From Hydrogenophaga sp. NFH-34 (GTDB lineage: Bacteria; Pseudomonadota; Gammaproteobacteria; Burkholderiales; Burkholderiaceae_C), in assembly GCF_021401345.1 (NCBI RefSeq), contig NZ_JACBGE010000008.1:62001-126000 (forward strand): a stretch of 64,000 nt of DNA. The letters are read 5' to 3'. A program made the position numbers and the translations under genes. Positions 1-7,858 of this stretch are shown piece by piece. The notes beneath the pieces are model-generated. The model had not been told where the DNA came from. It saw nothing but the letters and a program-made list of their open reading frames with translations, and made no database searches. Position 1 is the first letter of the stretch. Each line of letters opens with the position of its first letter.

Positions 1-394
1 GCGGCGCCAGTTCGACCAGGTGCCGCAGAAAGCCCCCCAGGCGGGTGAATTCCGGGTCGAGGATGGTGCCGATGCGCAGTGTGCCGCGCACCGTCTGGTG
101 CAGGGTGGCGGCGGCCTGGGCGACATCGGCCAGCGCGGCCAGCGCTTTTTCCGCCACCGGCAGCAGGGCCGCACCGTCGGCGGTGAGGGCCATGCCGCGC
201 GGCGTGCGGTCGAACAGGCGCAGCCCGGTAGTTTCGGCCAGGGCCTTGAGCTGCAGGCTCACTGCGGGCTGGCTCAGGCACAGTTGCTGGGCCGCGCGCG
301 AAACGTGGCCTTCGCGGGCCACGGCCACGAAGGCGCGCAGCGCCTGGGGGTCGGGGGTGTGCGGAAAAGCCGGGCTGGGGCGGCGGTTTGTCAT
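1..394 (-). CDS. LysR-family transcriptional regulator, 3' part missing
   Basis: Reading the minus strand from an ATG at 394-392 gives about 131 codons before the window edge, so only the N-terminal part is present. The visible protein has the LysR winged helix-turn-helix (roughly residues 15-75, including SRAAQQLCLSQPAVSLQLKA and LFDRTPRG) and then the linker and start of the effector domain (RGTLRIGTI). It is divergent from the GMC oxidoreductase at 529, with a 134-base gap, the usual layout for a LysR regulator controlling its neighbour. The inducer cannot be told because the ligand domain is cut. LysR family membership is clear; control of the neighbour is inferred. Confidence 0.85.
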   Translation of the reverse strand, partial: MTNRRPSPAFPHTPDPQALRAFVAVAREGHVSRAAQQLCLSQPAVSLQLKALAETTGLRLFDRTPRGMALTADGAALLPVAEKALAALADVAQAAATLHQTVRGTLRIGTILDPEFTRLGGFLRHLVELAP

Positions 395-528
395 TTGCGC
401 AGCTTATATCAATGCTTGCTGAATCTCATTGGATTCCGGGCGCTGCCTGCGGCACACTGCGCAGCACGGGCCCGTTTTCATCAAACGGGCAAATGATCAG
501 AGCCCGGCAGGGCCGAGGAGACAGCGGC
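395..528. promoter_or_regulatory. Divergent intergenic region with an 8-bp hairpin
   Basis: This gap separates the LysR gene from the GMC oxidoreductase and should hold both promoters and the LysR operator. A perfect inverted repeat, GCCCGTTT at 470-477 and AAACGGGC at 483-490 with a 5-base loop, lies 38 bases before the GMC start codon, so it would fall in or near the 5' leader. An AT-richer patch at 402-435 is a candidate promoter area. A GAGGAG ribosome binding site at 515-520 serves the GMC gene. No site has been matched to a known operator. Confidence 0.4.
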
Positions 529-2199
529 ATGAGCGACACCACTTTCGACCACATCGTCATCGGCGCGGGCACGGCGGGTTGCCTGCTGGCCAACCGGCTC
601 AGCGCCGACCCGGCGCGGCGGGTGCTGCTGGTCGAGGCTGGCCGCAAGGACGATTACCACTGGATCCACATCCCCGTGGGCTATCTCTATTGCATCGGCA
701 ACCCGCGCACCGACTGGCTCTACCAGACCGAGCCCGACGCGGGCCTCAATGGCCGCCGGCTGCGTTATCCGCGCGGCAAGACGCTGGGGGGCTGCTCCAG
801 CATCAACGGCATGATCTACATGCGCGGTCAGGCGCGCGACTATGACCAGTGGGCGCAGCTGACGGGCGACGACCAGTGGCGCTGGGCGAACTGCCTGCCC
901 GACTTCATGGCGCACGAAGACCACTGGCGGCTCGATGCACGCCACGAGGGCCTGACCGACCCCGCCTTTGCTGCCCTGCACGGCAACCGGGCGACCGGTG
1001 GTGGCGGGGAATGGCGCGTGGAAAAGCAGCGCCTGCGCTGGGACATCCTGGACGCCTTTGCCCAGGCGGCGCAGCAGGCCGGCCTGCCGGCCACCGACGA
1101 CTTCAACCGCGGCGACAACGAGGGCGTGGGCTATTTCGAGGTCAACCAGCGCGCCGGCTGGCGCTGGAACGCCAGCAAGGCTTTTTTGCGGCCGGTTCGG
1201 CAGCGCCCTAACCTGACGGTCTGGACCGAGGCACAGGTCGAACGCCTGCGGCTGGAGCGTGACGCGGCGGGCGCGCTGCGCTGCACGGGGGGCGACATCG
1301 TGCGTCGCGGCCAGCGCGTGAGCGTGTCGGCCACCCGCGAGGTGGTGCTCAGTGCCGGCAGCATCGGCTCGGTGCAGATTCTGCAGCTCTCGGGCATCGG
1401 CCCGGCCGCCGTGCTGCAGGCTGCGGGCGTGCCGGTGGTGCACGAGCTGCCGGGCGTGGGCGAAAACCTGCAGGACCATCTGCAGATCCGCTCGGTCTAC
1501 AAGGTGCAGGGCGCGCAGACGCTCAACACGCTGGCGAATTCGCTCTGGGGGCAGGCCCGCATCGGGCTGGAATACGCGCTGCGGCGCAGCGGGCCCATGA
1601 GCATGGCGCCCAGCCAGCTGGGCGCGTTCACCCGCAGCGACCCGGCCCAGCCGCACGCCAACATCCAGTACCACGTGCAGCCGCTCAGCCTGGACGCCTT
1701 CGGCGAGCCGCTGCACCCGTTCCCGGCTTTCACGGCCAGTGTGTGCAACCTCAACCCGAGCAGCCGCGGGCACGTGCGCATCCGCAGTGCGCGCTTCGAG
1801 GACGCGCCGGCCATCGCACCGAACTACCTCAGCACGGCCGCAGACCGCCAGGTGGCGGCCGACAGCCTGCGTGTCACGCGCCGCATCGTCGGCCAGCCGG
1901 CGCTGGCGAAATACCGGCCGGAAGAATTCAAGCCCGGACCGCAGTACCAGAGCGACGAAGAGCTGGCGCGCCTGGCCGGCGACATCGCCAGCACCATCTT
2001 CCACCCGGTGGGCACGACCCGGATGGGGCCGGCCGACGACCCGATGGCGGTGCTCGACAGCCGCCTGCGCGTGCGCGGCGTGGCCGGGCTGCGTGTGGTG
2101 GACGCGGGCGTGATGCCCACCATCACCAGCGGCAACACCAACAGCCCCACGCTGATGGTGGCGGAAAAGGCCGCGCGCTGGATGGTGTCGGGCGGGTAA
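529..2199 (+). CDS. GMC-family FAD oxidoreductase (choline dehydrogenase-like)
   Basis: Predicted FAD-dependent alcohol dehydrogenase or oxidase of 556 residues, close to the usual family length. The N-terminal Rossmann motif IVIGAGTAGCLLANRL (about residues 9-24), the GMC signature GKTLGGCSSINGMIYMRGQ near residue 85-105, the second signature AGSIGSVQILQLSGIG near 278-294, and the C-terminal HPVGTTRMG and GNTNSPTLM segments with the active-site His and Asn are all visible. The reading frame stays open upstream to 388, but ATG 529 has a GAGGAG ribosome binding site eight bases before it and starts directly at the FAD domain. No signal peptide is seen, so it is probably cytoplasmic. The substrate cannot be read from sequence. 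The divergent LysR gene is its likely regulator. Confidence 0.9.
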   Translation: MSDTTFDHIVIGAGTAGCLLANRLSADPARRVLLVEAGRKDDYHWIHIPVGYLYCIGNPRTDWLYQTEPDAGLNGRRLRYPRGKTLGGCSSINGMIYMRGQARDYDQWAQLTGDDQWRWANCLPDFMAHEDHWRLDARHEGLTDPAFAALHGNRATGGGGEWRVEKQRLRWDILDAFAQAAQQAGLPATDDFNRGDNEGVGYFEVNQRAGWRWNASKAFLRPVRQRPNLTVWTEAQVERLRLERDAAGALRCTGGDIVRRGQRVSVSATREVVLSAGSIGSVQILQLSGIGPAAVLQAAGVPVVHELPGVGENLQDHLQIRSVYKVQGAQTLNTLANSLWGQARIGLEYALRRSGPMSMAPSQLGAFTRSDPAQPHANIQYHVQPLSLDAFGEPLHPFPAFTASVCNLNPSSRGHVRIRSARFEDAPAIAPNYLSTAADRQVAADSLRVTRRIVGQPALAKYRPEEFKPGPQYQSDEELARLAGDIASTIFHPVGTTRMGPADDPMAVLDSRLRVRGVAGLRVVDAGVMPTITSGNTNSPTLMVAEKAARWMVSGG

Positions 2200-2278
2200 A
2201 GAAGCCGACACACAGCGCACAGCCGGCCGGGGCCTGCCTACACTGGCGGGCTGGGCCACCTGCTGGCCCGGTGCCGCC

Positions 2279-3016
2279 ATGTCCGAGCCTTCCGATCCCA
2301 CCGTTGCGCCCCCCCTGACCCGTTGCCTGCTGGTCGATGACGACCCCGGCATCCGGGCGTTGCTGGCCGACTTTCTGCGACCCTTTGGCATGCCGCTGGT
2401 GTCGGTGGCCAGCGGCGCGGCCATGCGCCAGCACCTGACCAGCGAGACCTTCGACGTGCTGCTGCTGGACCTGATGCTGCCCGGCGAAAGCGGGCTCGAC
2501 CTGTGCCAGTGGGTCAAGCAGCACCAGCCGCGGCTGCCGGTGATCATGCTGACCGCGCAGGGCGACACCTGTTCCCGCGTGCTCGGTCTCGAACTCGGCG
2601 CCGACGACTACCTGCCCAAGCCCTTCGAGCCGCGCGAACTGGTGGCGCGCATCCGCGCCGTGCTGCGCACCGCCAGTGGCGCGGCCCAGGCGCCTGCGCG
2701 CACCCGCACCGCCATCGGCGACTGGACCTTCGACCGCGTGCAGCGCCGCCTGCACAGCCCCGATGGCGTGATGGTGCCGCTGTCGGCGGCCGAATACCGG
2801 TTGCTGGTGGCCTTTGTGGACCACCCGGGCCAGGCGCTCACGCGCGAGCGCCTGCTCGAAATCACCCGGGCGCGGGGGGTGGAAACCCAGGGCCGCAGCA
2901 TCGATCTGGCGGTGTCGCGGTTGCGCAGCAAGCTGGGCGAAACCGACGCGCATGCGGGGCTGATCCGCACGCTGCGTGGCACCGGTTACCTGTTCGCACC
3001 GAGGAAGGCGCCATGA
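2279..3016 (+). CDS. OmpR-family response regulator
   Basis: A 245-residue DNA-binding response regulator. The receiver domain (residues about 15-130) has the acidic pair in LLVDDDPG, the phospho-acceptor Asp in LLLDLMLPG, the Thr in MLTAQGD and the Lys in LPKPFEPREL. The C-terminal winged helix (about 150-243) has the OmpR-type pattern LSAAEYRLL, TRERLLEITRARG and LRTLRGTGYLF. The stop codon overlaps the ATG of the following histidine kinase (ATGA), so the two form a translationally coupled two-component operon. The signal and targets are unknown; the pair of dioxygenase-like genes immediately downstream is a possible target by position only. Confidence 0.93.
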   Translation: MSEPSDPTVAPPLTRCLLVDDDPGIRALLADFLRPFGMPLVSVASGAAMRQHLTSETFDVLLLDLMLPGESGLDLCQWVKQHQPRLPVIMLTAQGDTCSRVLGLELGADDYLPKPFEPRELVARIRAVLRTASGAAQAPARTRTAIGDWTFDRVQRRLHSPDGVMVPLSAAEYRLLVAFVDHPGQALTRERLLEITRARGVETQGRSIDLAVSRLRSKLGETDAHAGLIRTLRGTGYLFAPRKAP

Positions 3017-4203
3017 GCTGGCGCGTGTGGCGCGAACGCTTCAAGCGGGTCGACTCGCTGTTCCTGCGCCTGTTCCTGCTCATGTGGGTGACGCTGGTGC
3101 TCAGCCATCTGGTCGCGTTTTCGGTCGTTTCGCCCATGGGCGTGGCCTGGATCGGGCAACTGTCCACACAGGGTGCGTCGGCTTTGCCCACGCTGCCGTC
3201 CCTGCCCCCGGGCAACCCGCTGTCGGACCGGAACGATGAGGCCGGCCGCCCGCCGCCGCCCCAGTTGGGCCCGCCCGATGAAGCCGCGTGGCCGCCGGAT
3301 GCCGTGGCCGGGCCGGATGCCGGCCCCTGGCCCCAGCCGCGGGCGCTGTGGCTCGACTACGTGTTGCGGGCGCTGATCATCGGCGTGGGCGCGGCCCTGG
3401 GGGCGCGTTGGCTGTCGGCGCCCATGCGGCGGCTGGCCCAGGCCTCCACCACGCTGTCGCAGGAACTGGCCGACGGCCGCGACCCGCCCGCACTCGACGA
3501 GCGCCACGGCACGGTGGAGGTGCGCGACAGCGCCCGGGCCTTCAACCGCATGGCGCTCGCGCTCAAGCACCAGTTCGACCAGCGCAACCTGCACATGGCG
3601 GCCATGTCGCACGACCTGCGCACGCCGCTGACCCGGCTGCGCCTGCGGCTGGAACACCTGCCCGAAGAGGCGGCCCGCGCGGCCGGCGAGGACATCCGCG
3701 CCATGGACGAGCTGATCGACGGCTCGCTGGCGGTGGTGCGCGAGCAGTCCACCGCCTCGCCGCCGCTGCGGCTGGACCTGGGCGCTCTGCTGCAGTCGCT
3801 CGCCGACGATCTGGTCGAACTCGGGCAGCCGGTCAGCCTGGCCGACCCGCTGCCGGCGGCGCGCGTGTGCGCCCACCCGGCCTCGCTGCGCCGCATCGTC
3901 GACAACCTCGTGGGCAATGCCTTGCGCTACGGCGGCCAGGCGCGCATCGCACTGCACGTGGTCGACGGGCAGGCCCAGGTGTGGGTTGACGACGATGGCC
4001 CGGGCATTGCTCCGGAGCAGTGGGACCGGGTGTTCCAGCCCTGGGTGCAACTGCCCGAGGCGGCCGGCATCGCGGGCGCGGAAGGCAGTGGCCTGGGCCT
4101 GGCCATTGCCCGCGACCTGGCGCTGCGCGAAGGCGGGCGCCTGGATCTGTCGAACCGCCCGGAAGGCGGTCTGCGCGCCACGCTGCATCTGCCAACCGCC
4201 TGA
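3013..4203 (+). CDS. Membrane sensor histidine kinase, EnvZ-like
   Basis: A 396-residue sensor kinase partnered with the preceding response regulator. TM1 is around residues 17-45, followed by a periplasmic loop of about 70 residues that is unusually rich in Pro (PLSDRNDEAGRPPPPQLGPP and similar). TM2 is around 115-134, then a HAMP segment, a HisKA domain with phospho-acceptor His200 in MSHDLRTPLTRLRLRLE, and a HATPase domain with DDDGPGIAPEQW and GSGLGLAIARDLA. The ATG at 3013 overlaps the upstream stop by four bases; longer frame starts lie inside the response regulator and were rejected. The H-box resembles EnvZ, but the signal is unknown. Confidence 0.92.
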   Translation: MSWRVWRERFKRVDSLFLRLFLLMWVTLVLSHLVAFSVVSPMGVAWIGQLSTQGASALPTLPSLPPGNPLSDRNDEAGRPPPPQLGPPDEAAWPPDAVAGPDAGPWPQPRALWLDYVLRALIIGVGAALGARWLSAPMRRLAQASTTLSQELADGRDPPALDERHGTVEVRDSARAFNRMALALKHQFDQRNLHMAAMSHDLRTPLTRLRLRLEHLPEEAARAAGEDIRAMDELIDGSLAVVREQSTASPPLRLDLGALLQSLADDLVELGQPVSLADPLPAARVCAHPASLRRIVDNLVGNALRYGGQARIALHVVDGQAQVWVDDDGPGIAPEQWDRVFQPWVQLPEAAGIAGAEGSGLGLAIARDLALREGGRLDLSNRPEGGLRATLHLPTA

Positions 4204-4296
4204 CGGCTGCGGCGGAGTGGCCGCCTCCCGGGAGCGGTTTGTGTCGGCCCCTATACACAATGCAGAAGTGGGGTTCACAGGCGCTTCCCAGAATCA

Positions 4297-4971
4297 ATGG
4301 GTATGCACCTGGCCACCCTCTCTGCCCCTTCTGCCGTCCAGGCCGGCACACCGCCGGGCCTGATGCCCTCGCCGGTCGACCGGCTGCCGGTGCGGCCCAC
4401 CCGGCGGCGTTATCCGCTGACGGAGTTTCTGCGCGCGTCACCCCTGCTGCGCAGCGACATCGCCTTCAACAGCCCCGGTCTGCCCCTGACGCTGACGCTG
4501 CGTCTGCGGGATGGGTGGGGCCTGGCGATTCCGCGGGCGGCGGTCTACATCTGGCACCACGACGCCTGCGGCTGGACCTTTGACGCGGCCGACGACGAAC
4601 TGGGCGCTGTGACCATGATGCGCGGCGTGCAGTTCACCGACGCGCAGGGCGCGGTGCAGTTCCGCACCGTCTACCCCGGCCGCTACGGGGACGGCAGCGT
4701 GCCGGTGTACGTGCAGGTGTACTTCAGCGACGGCCGGCACGTGGTGTCGCGCACCGACGCCTGCCTGCAGCTGCCCGCGCGCAGCGAGGCCCTGGGCGGG
4801 CGCCTGCTGGCCCCGCCCGTCGGGCCGGGCCAGCGCAAGCCGCGCTTCGATGCCGAGCACGAGGTGGCGCTCATCGAGGTGGCGCCGGTCCATGACGACC
4901 CGTTCACCGAGGGCCTGCGGGCCGACGTGGTGCTGAACGTGGCCCTGGTGCAGTTGCCCGCTTCCCACTGA
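4297..4971 (+). CDS. Intradiol dioxygenase-like protein lacking iron ligands
   Basis: A 224-residue protein with the beta-sandwich core of intradiol ring-cleavage dioxygenases, most like the next gene: RAAVYIWHHDACGW aligns with RAVYLWHCTREGTY, and RTVYPGRY aligns with TTIFPGCY. The residues that bind non-haem iron in this family are mostly absent. The His-x-His of the active enzyme (PHIHFEV) is PVYVQVY here, and the first Tyr is missing; only Tyr130 remains. It also lacks the signal peptide of its neighbour. It is therefore more likely a non-catalytic paralogue or structural partner than an active dioxygenase. The start at 4297 has no clear ribosome binding site; ATG 4303 is an alternative. 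Confidence 0.7.
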   Translation: MGMHLATLSAPSAVQAGTPPGLMPSPVDRLPVRPTRRRYPLTEFLRASPLLRSDIAFNSPGLPLTLTLRLRDGWGLAIPRAAVYIWHHDACGWTFDAADDELGAVTMMRGVQFTDAQGAVQFRTVYPGRYGDGSVPVYVQVYFSDGRHVVSRTDACLQLPARSEALGGRLLAPPVGPGQRKPRFDAEHEVALIEVAPVHDDPFTEGLRADVVLNVALVQLPASH

Positions 4972-4997
4972 CCCCATCCTTTTCGACCCCCGACACC

Positions 4998-5849
4998 ATG
5001 CACACCCACGGACTGAAACACGATCTCGACACCTTGCTGCGCCAACAGGCACGCCGCCGCCAGGCCCTGCGCTGGCTCGCCAGCGGCGGCCTGGTGGCCA
5101 GCGCCCCCTGGGTTCTGGCCGCCTGTGGTGGCGCCGATGACGACGAAGATGCGGCCAGCAGCGTGGCGTCGTCCGCCGGCAATGGCACCACTTGCCGCAC
5201 CATGCCCACCGAAACCGCGGGTCCCTACCCGGCCGATGGGTCCAGCGCGTCGGGCCAGCGGCTGAACGCGCTGGCGCTGTCGGGCATCGTGCGCAGCGAC
5301 ATCCGCAGCAGCATCGCGGGCGCGAGCGGTACGGCCGGCGGCGTGCCGTTGACGGTGACCCTGAACCTGGTGAACGCCGCAGGGTCCTGTGCGCCCCTGG
5401 CCGGTCGGGCGGTCTACCTCTGGCATTGCACGCGCGAGGGCACGTATTCGATGTATTCGGGCGGCATCACGGGCGAAAACTACCTGCGCGGTGTGCAGGT
5501 CAGCGACGACAGCGGGCAGGTCAGCTTCACGACCATCTTCCCCGGTTGCTACAGCGGCCGCTGGCCGCACATCCATTTCGAGGTCTACGACAGCCTGGTC
5601 AGCGCGGTCGACAGCGCAGCGGTCAGCGACTACGACAAGGTGTCGCAACTGGCGCTGCCGGTGAGCGCCTGCAACCAGGTCTACGGGGTGGTGTCCGGCT
5701 ACGGTGCCAGCGTGGGCAATCTGGCGCAGGTTTCGCTGGCGAGCGACAACGTGTTTGGCGACGACGCCGCAGCCTGGCAACTGGCCACGGTCACGGGCGA
5801 TGCGGGGTCGGGCTTTCAGGCAACGCTGCAGGTGGGGCTGGGCGCCTGA
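4998..5849 (+). CDS. Exported intradiol dioxygenase-like lipoprotein
   Basis: A 283-residue protein related to the protocatechuate 3,4-dioxygenase beta subunit and to extracytoplasmic intradiol dioxygenases. The N-terminus has an Arg cluster (residues 19-25), a hydrophobic stretch and a lipobox-like LAAC ending at Cys43, suggesting Tat-type export and lipid attachment. The core holds ETAGPYPADG (73-81), YLWHCTREGTYSMY (140-153), FPGCYSGRWPHIHFEVY (181-197) and the candidate iron ligands Tyr150, Tyr185, His191 and His193. The family opens aromatic diols by intradiol cleavage; the true substrate here is unknown. It starts 26 bases after the ligand-less paralogue, so the two are probably one transcript. 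Confidence 0.85.
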   Translation: MHTHGLKHDLDTLLRQQARRRQALRWLASGGLVASAPWVLAACGGADDDEDAASSVASSAGNGTTCRTMPTETAGPYPADGSSASGQRLNALALSGIVRSDIRSSIAGASGTAGGVPLTVTLNLVNAAGSCAPLAGRAVYLWHCTREGTYSMYSGGITGENYLRGVQVSDDSGQVSFTTIFPGCYSGRWPHIHFEVYDSLVSAVDSAAVSDYDKVSQLALPVSACNQVYGVVSGYGASVGNLAQVSLASDNVFGDDAAAWQLATVTGDAGSGFQATLQVGLGA

Positions 5850-5870
5850 GGCCACGCCTGCCACGAGCCG

Positions 5871-6200
5871 TCAGCGCAAGCGGCCGATGTAGCGGGTGTT
5901 GACGTCGTTGGCTGCCGGAACGGCCGCCAGCGGCACCGTCGGGGTGGCGCCCGGTGTCACTTCCGGCGGCGGGGGCGCGGGCGCCTTGCGCGGCGGCATG
6001 ACCAGCATTTCCAGCCGGTCCGCCAGCGGCAGCAATTCTTGGTGGCCATCGGCGGCCGCCTTCTCGCGCGCAAACCGGATCATGGCCTGGGCGTACTCGA
6101 TGTTGCTGGCCATCCATTCGGTGTCCGTGACGCGGCCGGTTTTGCGGCGCAAGAGCACATGAAGGTGCGCAGCGGTGGCCAGTGCATCGTTTTGTGACAT
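5871..6200 (-). CDS. Small uncharacterised protein, 109 aa
   Basis: Starts at an ATG at 6200-6198 preceded by a strong GAGGGG ribosome binding site; the frame stays open further upstream, but that extension lacks such a site. The N-terminal two-thirds looks helical (SQNDALATAAHLHVLLRRK, then EWMASNIEYAQAMIRFAREK), and the C-terminus is a Pro/Ala-rich tail ending NTRYIGRLR. No signal peptide, membrane segment or known catalytic motif was found. It is convergent with the dioxygenase-like gene, leaving 21 bases between stop codons. Function not recognised. Confidence 0.7.
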   Translation of the reverse strand: MSQNDALATAAHLHVLLRRKTGRVTDTEWMASNIEYAQAMIRFAREKAAADGHQELLPLADRLEMLVMPPRKAPAPPPPEVTPGATPTVPLAAVPAANDVNTRYIGRLR

Positions 6201-6310
6201 TGTGTACCCCTCAACCAACGACAGGGTTCCTTGTGCATTTCCTGTGCCAGCATGTGGGGCGACTCCGGGAAACCCCGAATGCACAGCCATGGTGCGCGCG
6301 GCTACATTAT

Positions 6311-6448
6311 CGGCACTCGCTGTCAGTGCAAGCGCTGGCGACCGCGGGGGACCGAGGAGACAAACCCAGTCCACAAGCAGAACAACGCTGACAGCGTCCC
6401 AAGAGATGCCCTGAACAGCAGCCGACCCCCCGGGGTCGGCTTTTTTTT
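6311..6448 (+). ncRNA. Candidate structured small RNA
   Basis: No protein gene fits here on the plus strand, but the segment looks like a short transcript. A TACATT -10-like element lies at 6303-6308, CGCTGTCAG at 6318-6326 can pair with CTGACAGCG at 6388-6396 (nine perfect pairs), and it ends in a strong intrinsic terminator at 6421-6448. The unpaired centre carries CAAGCAGAACA at 6374-6384, an 11-mer also found in the second candidate RNA near 55.05 kb, which has a similar GCTGTC/GACAGC pairing. An untranslated leader or a decaying gene remnant is also possible. Confidence 0.35.
6421..6448 (+). terminator. Rho-independent terminator
   Basis: A 9-bp perfect GC-rich stem (GCCGACCCC paired with GGGGTCGGC) followed directly by eight T residues. 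It closes the transcript of the candidate RNA and insulates the hydrogenase promoter from upstream transcription. Confidence 0.85.
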
Positions 6449-6504
6449 GGCCTGTTCACCCCGGGCCGGCTTCGTGCGGGGCTCTTGGGGTTGAAAAGTA
6501 AATT

Positions 6505-6527
6505 TCCATTTTGTTTCTGAAAATGGA
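6505..6527. promoter_or_regulatory. Upstream inverted repeat, candidate HoxA activator site
   Basis: TCCATTTT at 6505-6512 and AAAATGGA at 6520-6527 form a perfect 8-bp inverted repeat with a 7-base spacer. It is centred about 145 bases before the -12 element of the sigma-54 promoter at 6648-6661, the range where NtrC-type activators bind. HoxA, the NtrC-family regulator encoded at 21988, is the natural candidate. Binding is inferred from position and symmetry only. Confidence 0.5.
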
Positions 6528-6595
6528 TGATGTTTTTCCGCCTTGTTTTTTATCAAACGGCAAGGCCCCCCGAATGGTGAAAAAATAGTTTTAAA

Positions 6596-6608
6596 AATCA
6601 ATGGGTTG
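6596..6608. promoter_or_regulatory. IHF-binding site
   Basis: AATCAATGGGTTG matches the IHF consensus WATCAANNNNTTR at every fixed position and is flanked upstream by an A/T-rich tract (6571-6598). It lies between the candidate activator repeat and the -24/-12 promoter, where IHF normally bends DNA to bring the activator to sigma-54 polymerase. Confidence 0.6.
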
Positions 6609-6646
6609 TAGAGGGTATCTGGTGTTTACCCGGGGTGGGCGGAAAC

Positions 6647-6662
6647 TGGCGCATGGATTGCA
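6647..6662 (+). promoter_or_regulatory. Sigma-54 (-24/-12) promoter of the hydrogenase operon
   Basis: TGGCGCATGGATTGCA carries the invariant GG (6648-6649) and GC (6660-6661) exactly ten bases apart, within TGGC and TTGC boxes close to the sigma-54 consensus. It is about 75 bases before the hoxK start codon. HoxA, encoded in the same locus, contains the GAFTGA loop needed to activate sigma-54 polymerase. In Cupriavidus necator the equivalent promoter is HoxA- and sigma-54-dependent. Confidence 0.75.
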
Positions 6663-6739
6663 GATGACCAGGCACCTGTCTGCCGGATTGCCGGCCGGGC
6701 GGGCACCGTCCGCCACACAGTCAACGGAGACACCCCACG

Positions 6740-7834
6740 ATGGAAACCTTCTACGAGGTCATGCGCCGCAAGGGCATTTCGCGCCGCAGTTTCACCAAGT
6801 ACTGCTCGCTCACCGCCACCTCGCTGGGGCTGGCGCCGAGTTTTGTGCCCCAGATCGTCCACGCCATGGAAACCAAGCCGCGCACCCCGGTGCTGTGGCT
6901 GCACGGCCTGGAATGCACCTGCTGCACCGAAGCCTTCATCCGTTCGGCCCACCCGCTGGCCAAGGACGTGGTGCTGTCCATGATCAGCCTGGATTACGAC
7001 GACACCCTGATGGCCGCCGCCGGCCACCAGGCCGAGGCGATCCTCGAAGAGATCATGACCAAGTACAAGGGTCAGTACATCCTGGCCGTGGAAGGCAACC
7101 CGCCGCTCAATGAAGACGGCATGTTCTGCATCCAGTCGGGCAAGCCCTTCATCGACAAGCTCAAGCACGTCGCCAAGGACGCCAAGGCCATCATCGCCTG
7201 GGGTTCGTGTGCCAGTTGGGGCTGCGTGCAAGCCGCCAAGCCCAACCCGACGCAGGCCACGCCGATCCACAAGGTCATCACCGACAAGCCCATCATCAAG
7301 GTGCCGGGCTGCCCGCCCATCCCCGAGGTGATGACGGGTGTGATCACCTACATGCTGACCTTCGACAAGGTGCCCGAGCTGGACCGCCAGGGCCGTCCGA
7401 AGATGTTCTACAGCCAGCGCATCCACGACAAGTGCTACCGCCGGCCGCACTTCGATGCTGGCCAGTTTGTCGAAACCTGGGACGACGAGTCCGCGCGCAA
7501 GGGCTACTGCCTCTACAAGGTGGGCTGCAAGGGCCCGACCACCTACAACGCCTGCTCCACCGTGCAGTGGAACGAGGGCACGAGCTTCCCGATCAAGGCC
7601 GGCCACGGCTGCATCGGCTGCTCCGAGGACGGTTTCTGGGACAAGGGTTCGTTCTACGACCGCCTGACCGACATCCACCAGTTCGGCATCGAAGCCAACG
7701 CCGACCAGGTCGGTGCGACGGCGGCGGGCGTGGTCGGTGCGGCGGTGGCCGCGCACGCCGCGATCTCGGTGGCCAAACGCTCCCGCGACGCGGCCCAGGC
7801 CAAGAAGCAGGCCGCCACCACCCCCAACGCCTGA
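6740..7834 (+). CDS. hoxK: Membrane-bound [NiFe] hydrogenase small subunit
   Basis: Electron-transfer subunit of the respiratory uptake hydrogenase (HupS/HoxK), 364 residues. A Tat signal SRRSFTKYC (residues 14-22) directs folded export with the large subunit; the likely cleavage is after Ala42. The proximal cluster region has ECTCCTE (Cys59, Cys61, Cys62) and GSCASWGC (Cys157, Cys162), which in mature numbering are Cys17, 19, 20, 115 and 120. The two extra cysteines mark the [4Fe-3S] cluster of oxygen-tolerant group 1d enzymes. A hydrophobic stretch near residues 328-346 is the membrane anchor. First gene after the sigma-54 promoter, 24 bases before hoxG. Confidence 0.97.
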   Translation: METFYEVMRRKGISRRSFTKYCSLTATSLGLAPSFVPQIVHAMETKPRTPVLWLHGLECTCCTEAFIRSAHPLAKDVVLSMISLDYDDTLMAAAGHQAEAILEEIMTKYKGQYILAVEGNPPLNEDGMFCIQSGKPFIDKLKHVAKDAKAIIAWGSCASWGCVQAAKPNPTQATPIHKVITDKPIIKVPGCPPIPEVMTGVITYMLTFDKVPELDRQGRPKMFYSQRIHDKCYRRPHFDAGQFVETWDDESARKGYCLYKVGCKGPTTYNACSTVQWNEGTSFPIKAGHGCIGCSEDGFWDKGSFYDRLTDIHQFGIEANADQVGATAAGVVGAAVAAHAAISVAKRSRDAAQAKKQAATTPNA

Positions 7835-7858
7835 CGCAGCACCAGAGGAAGAACAGAC

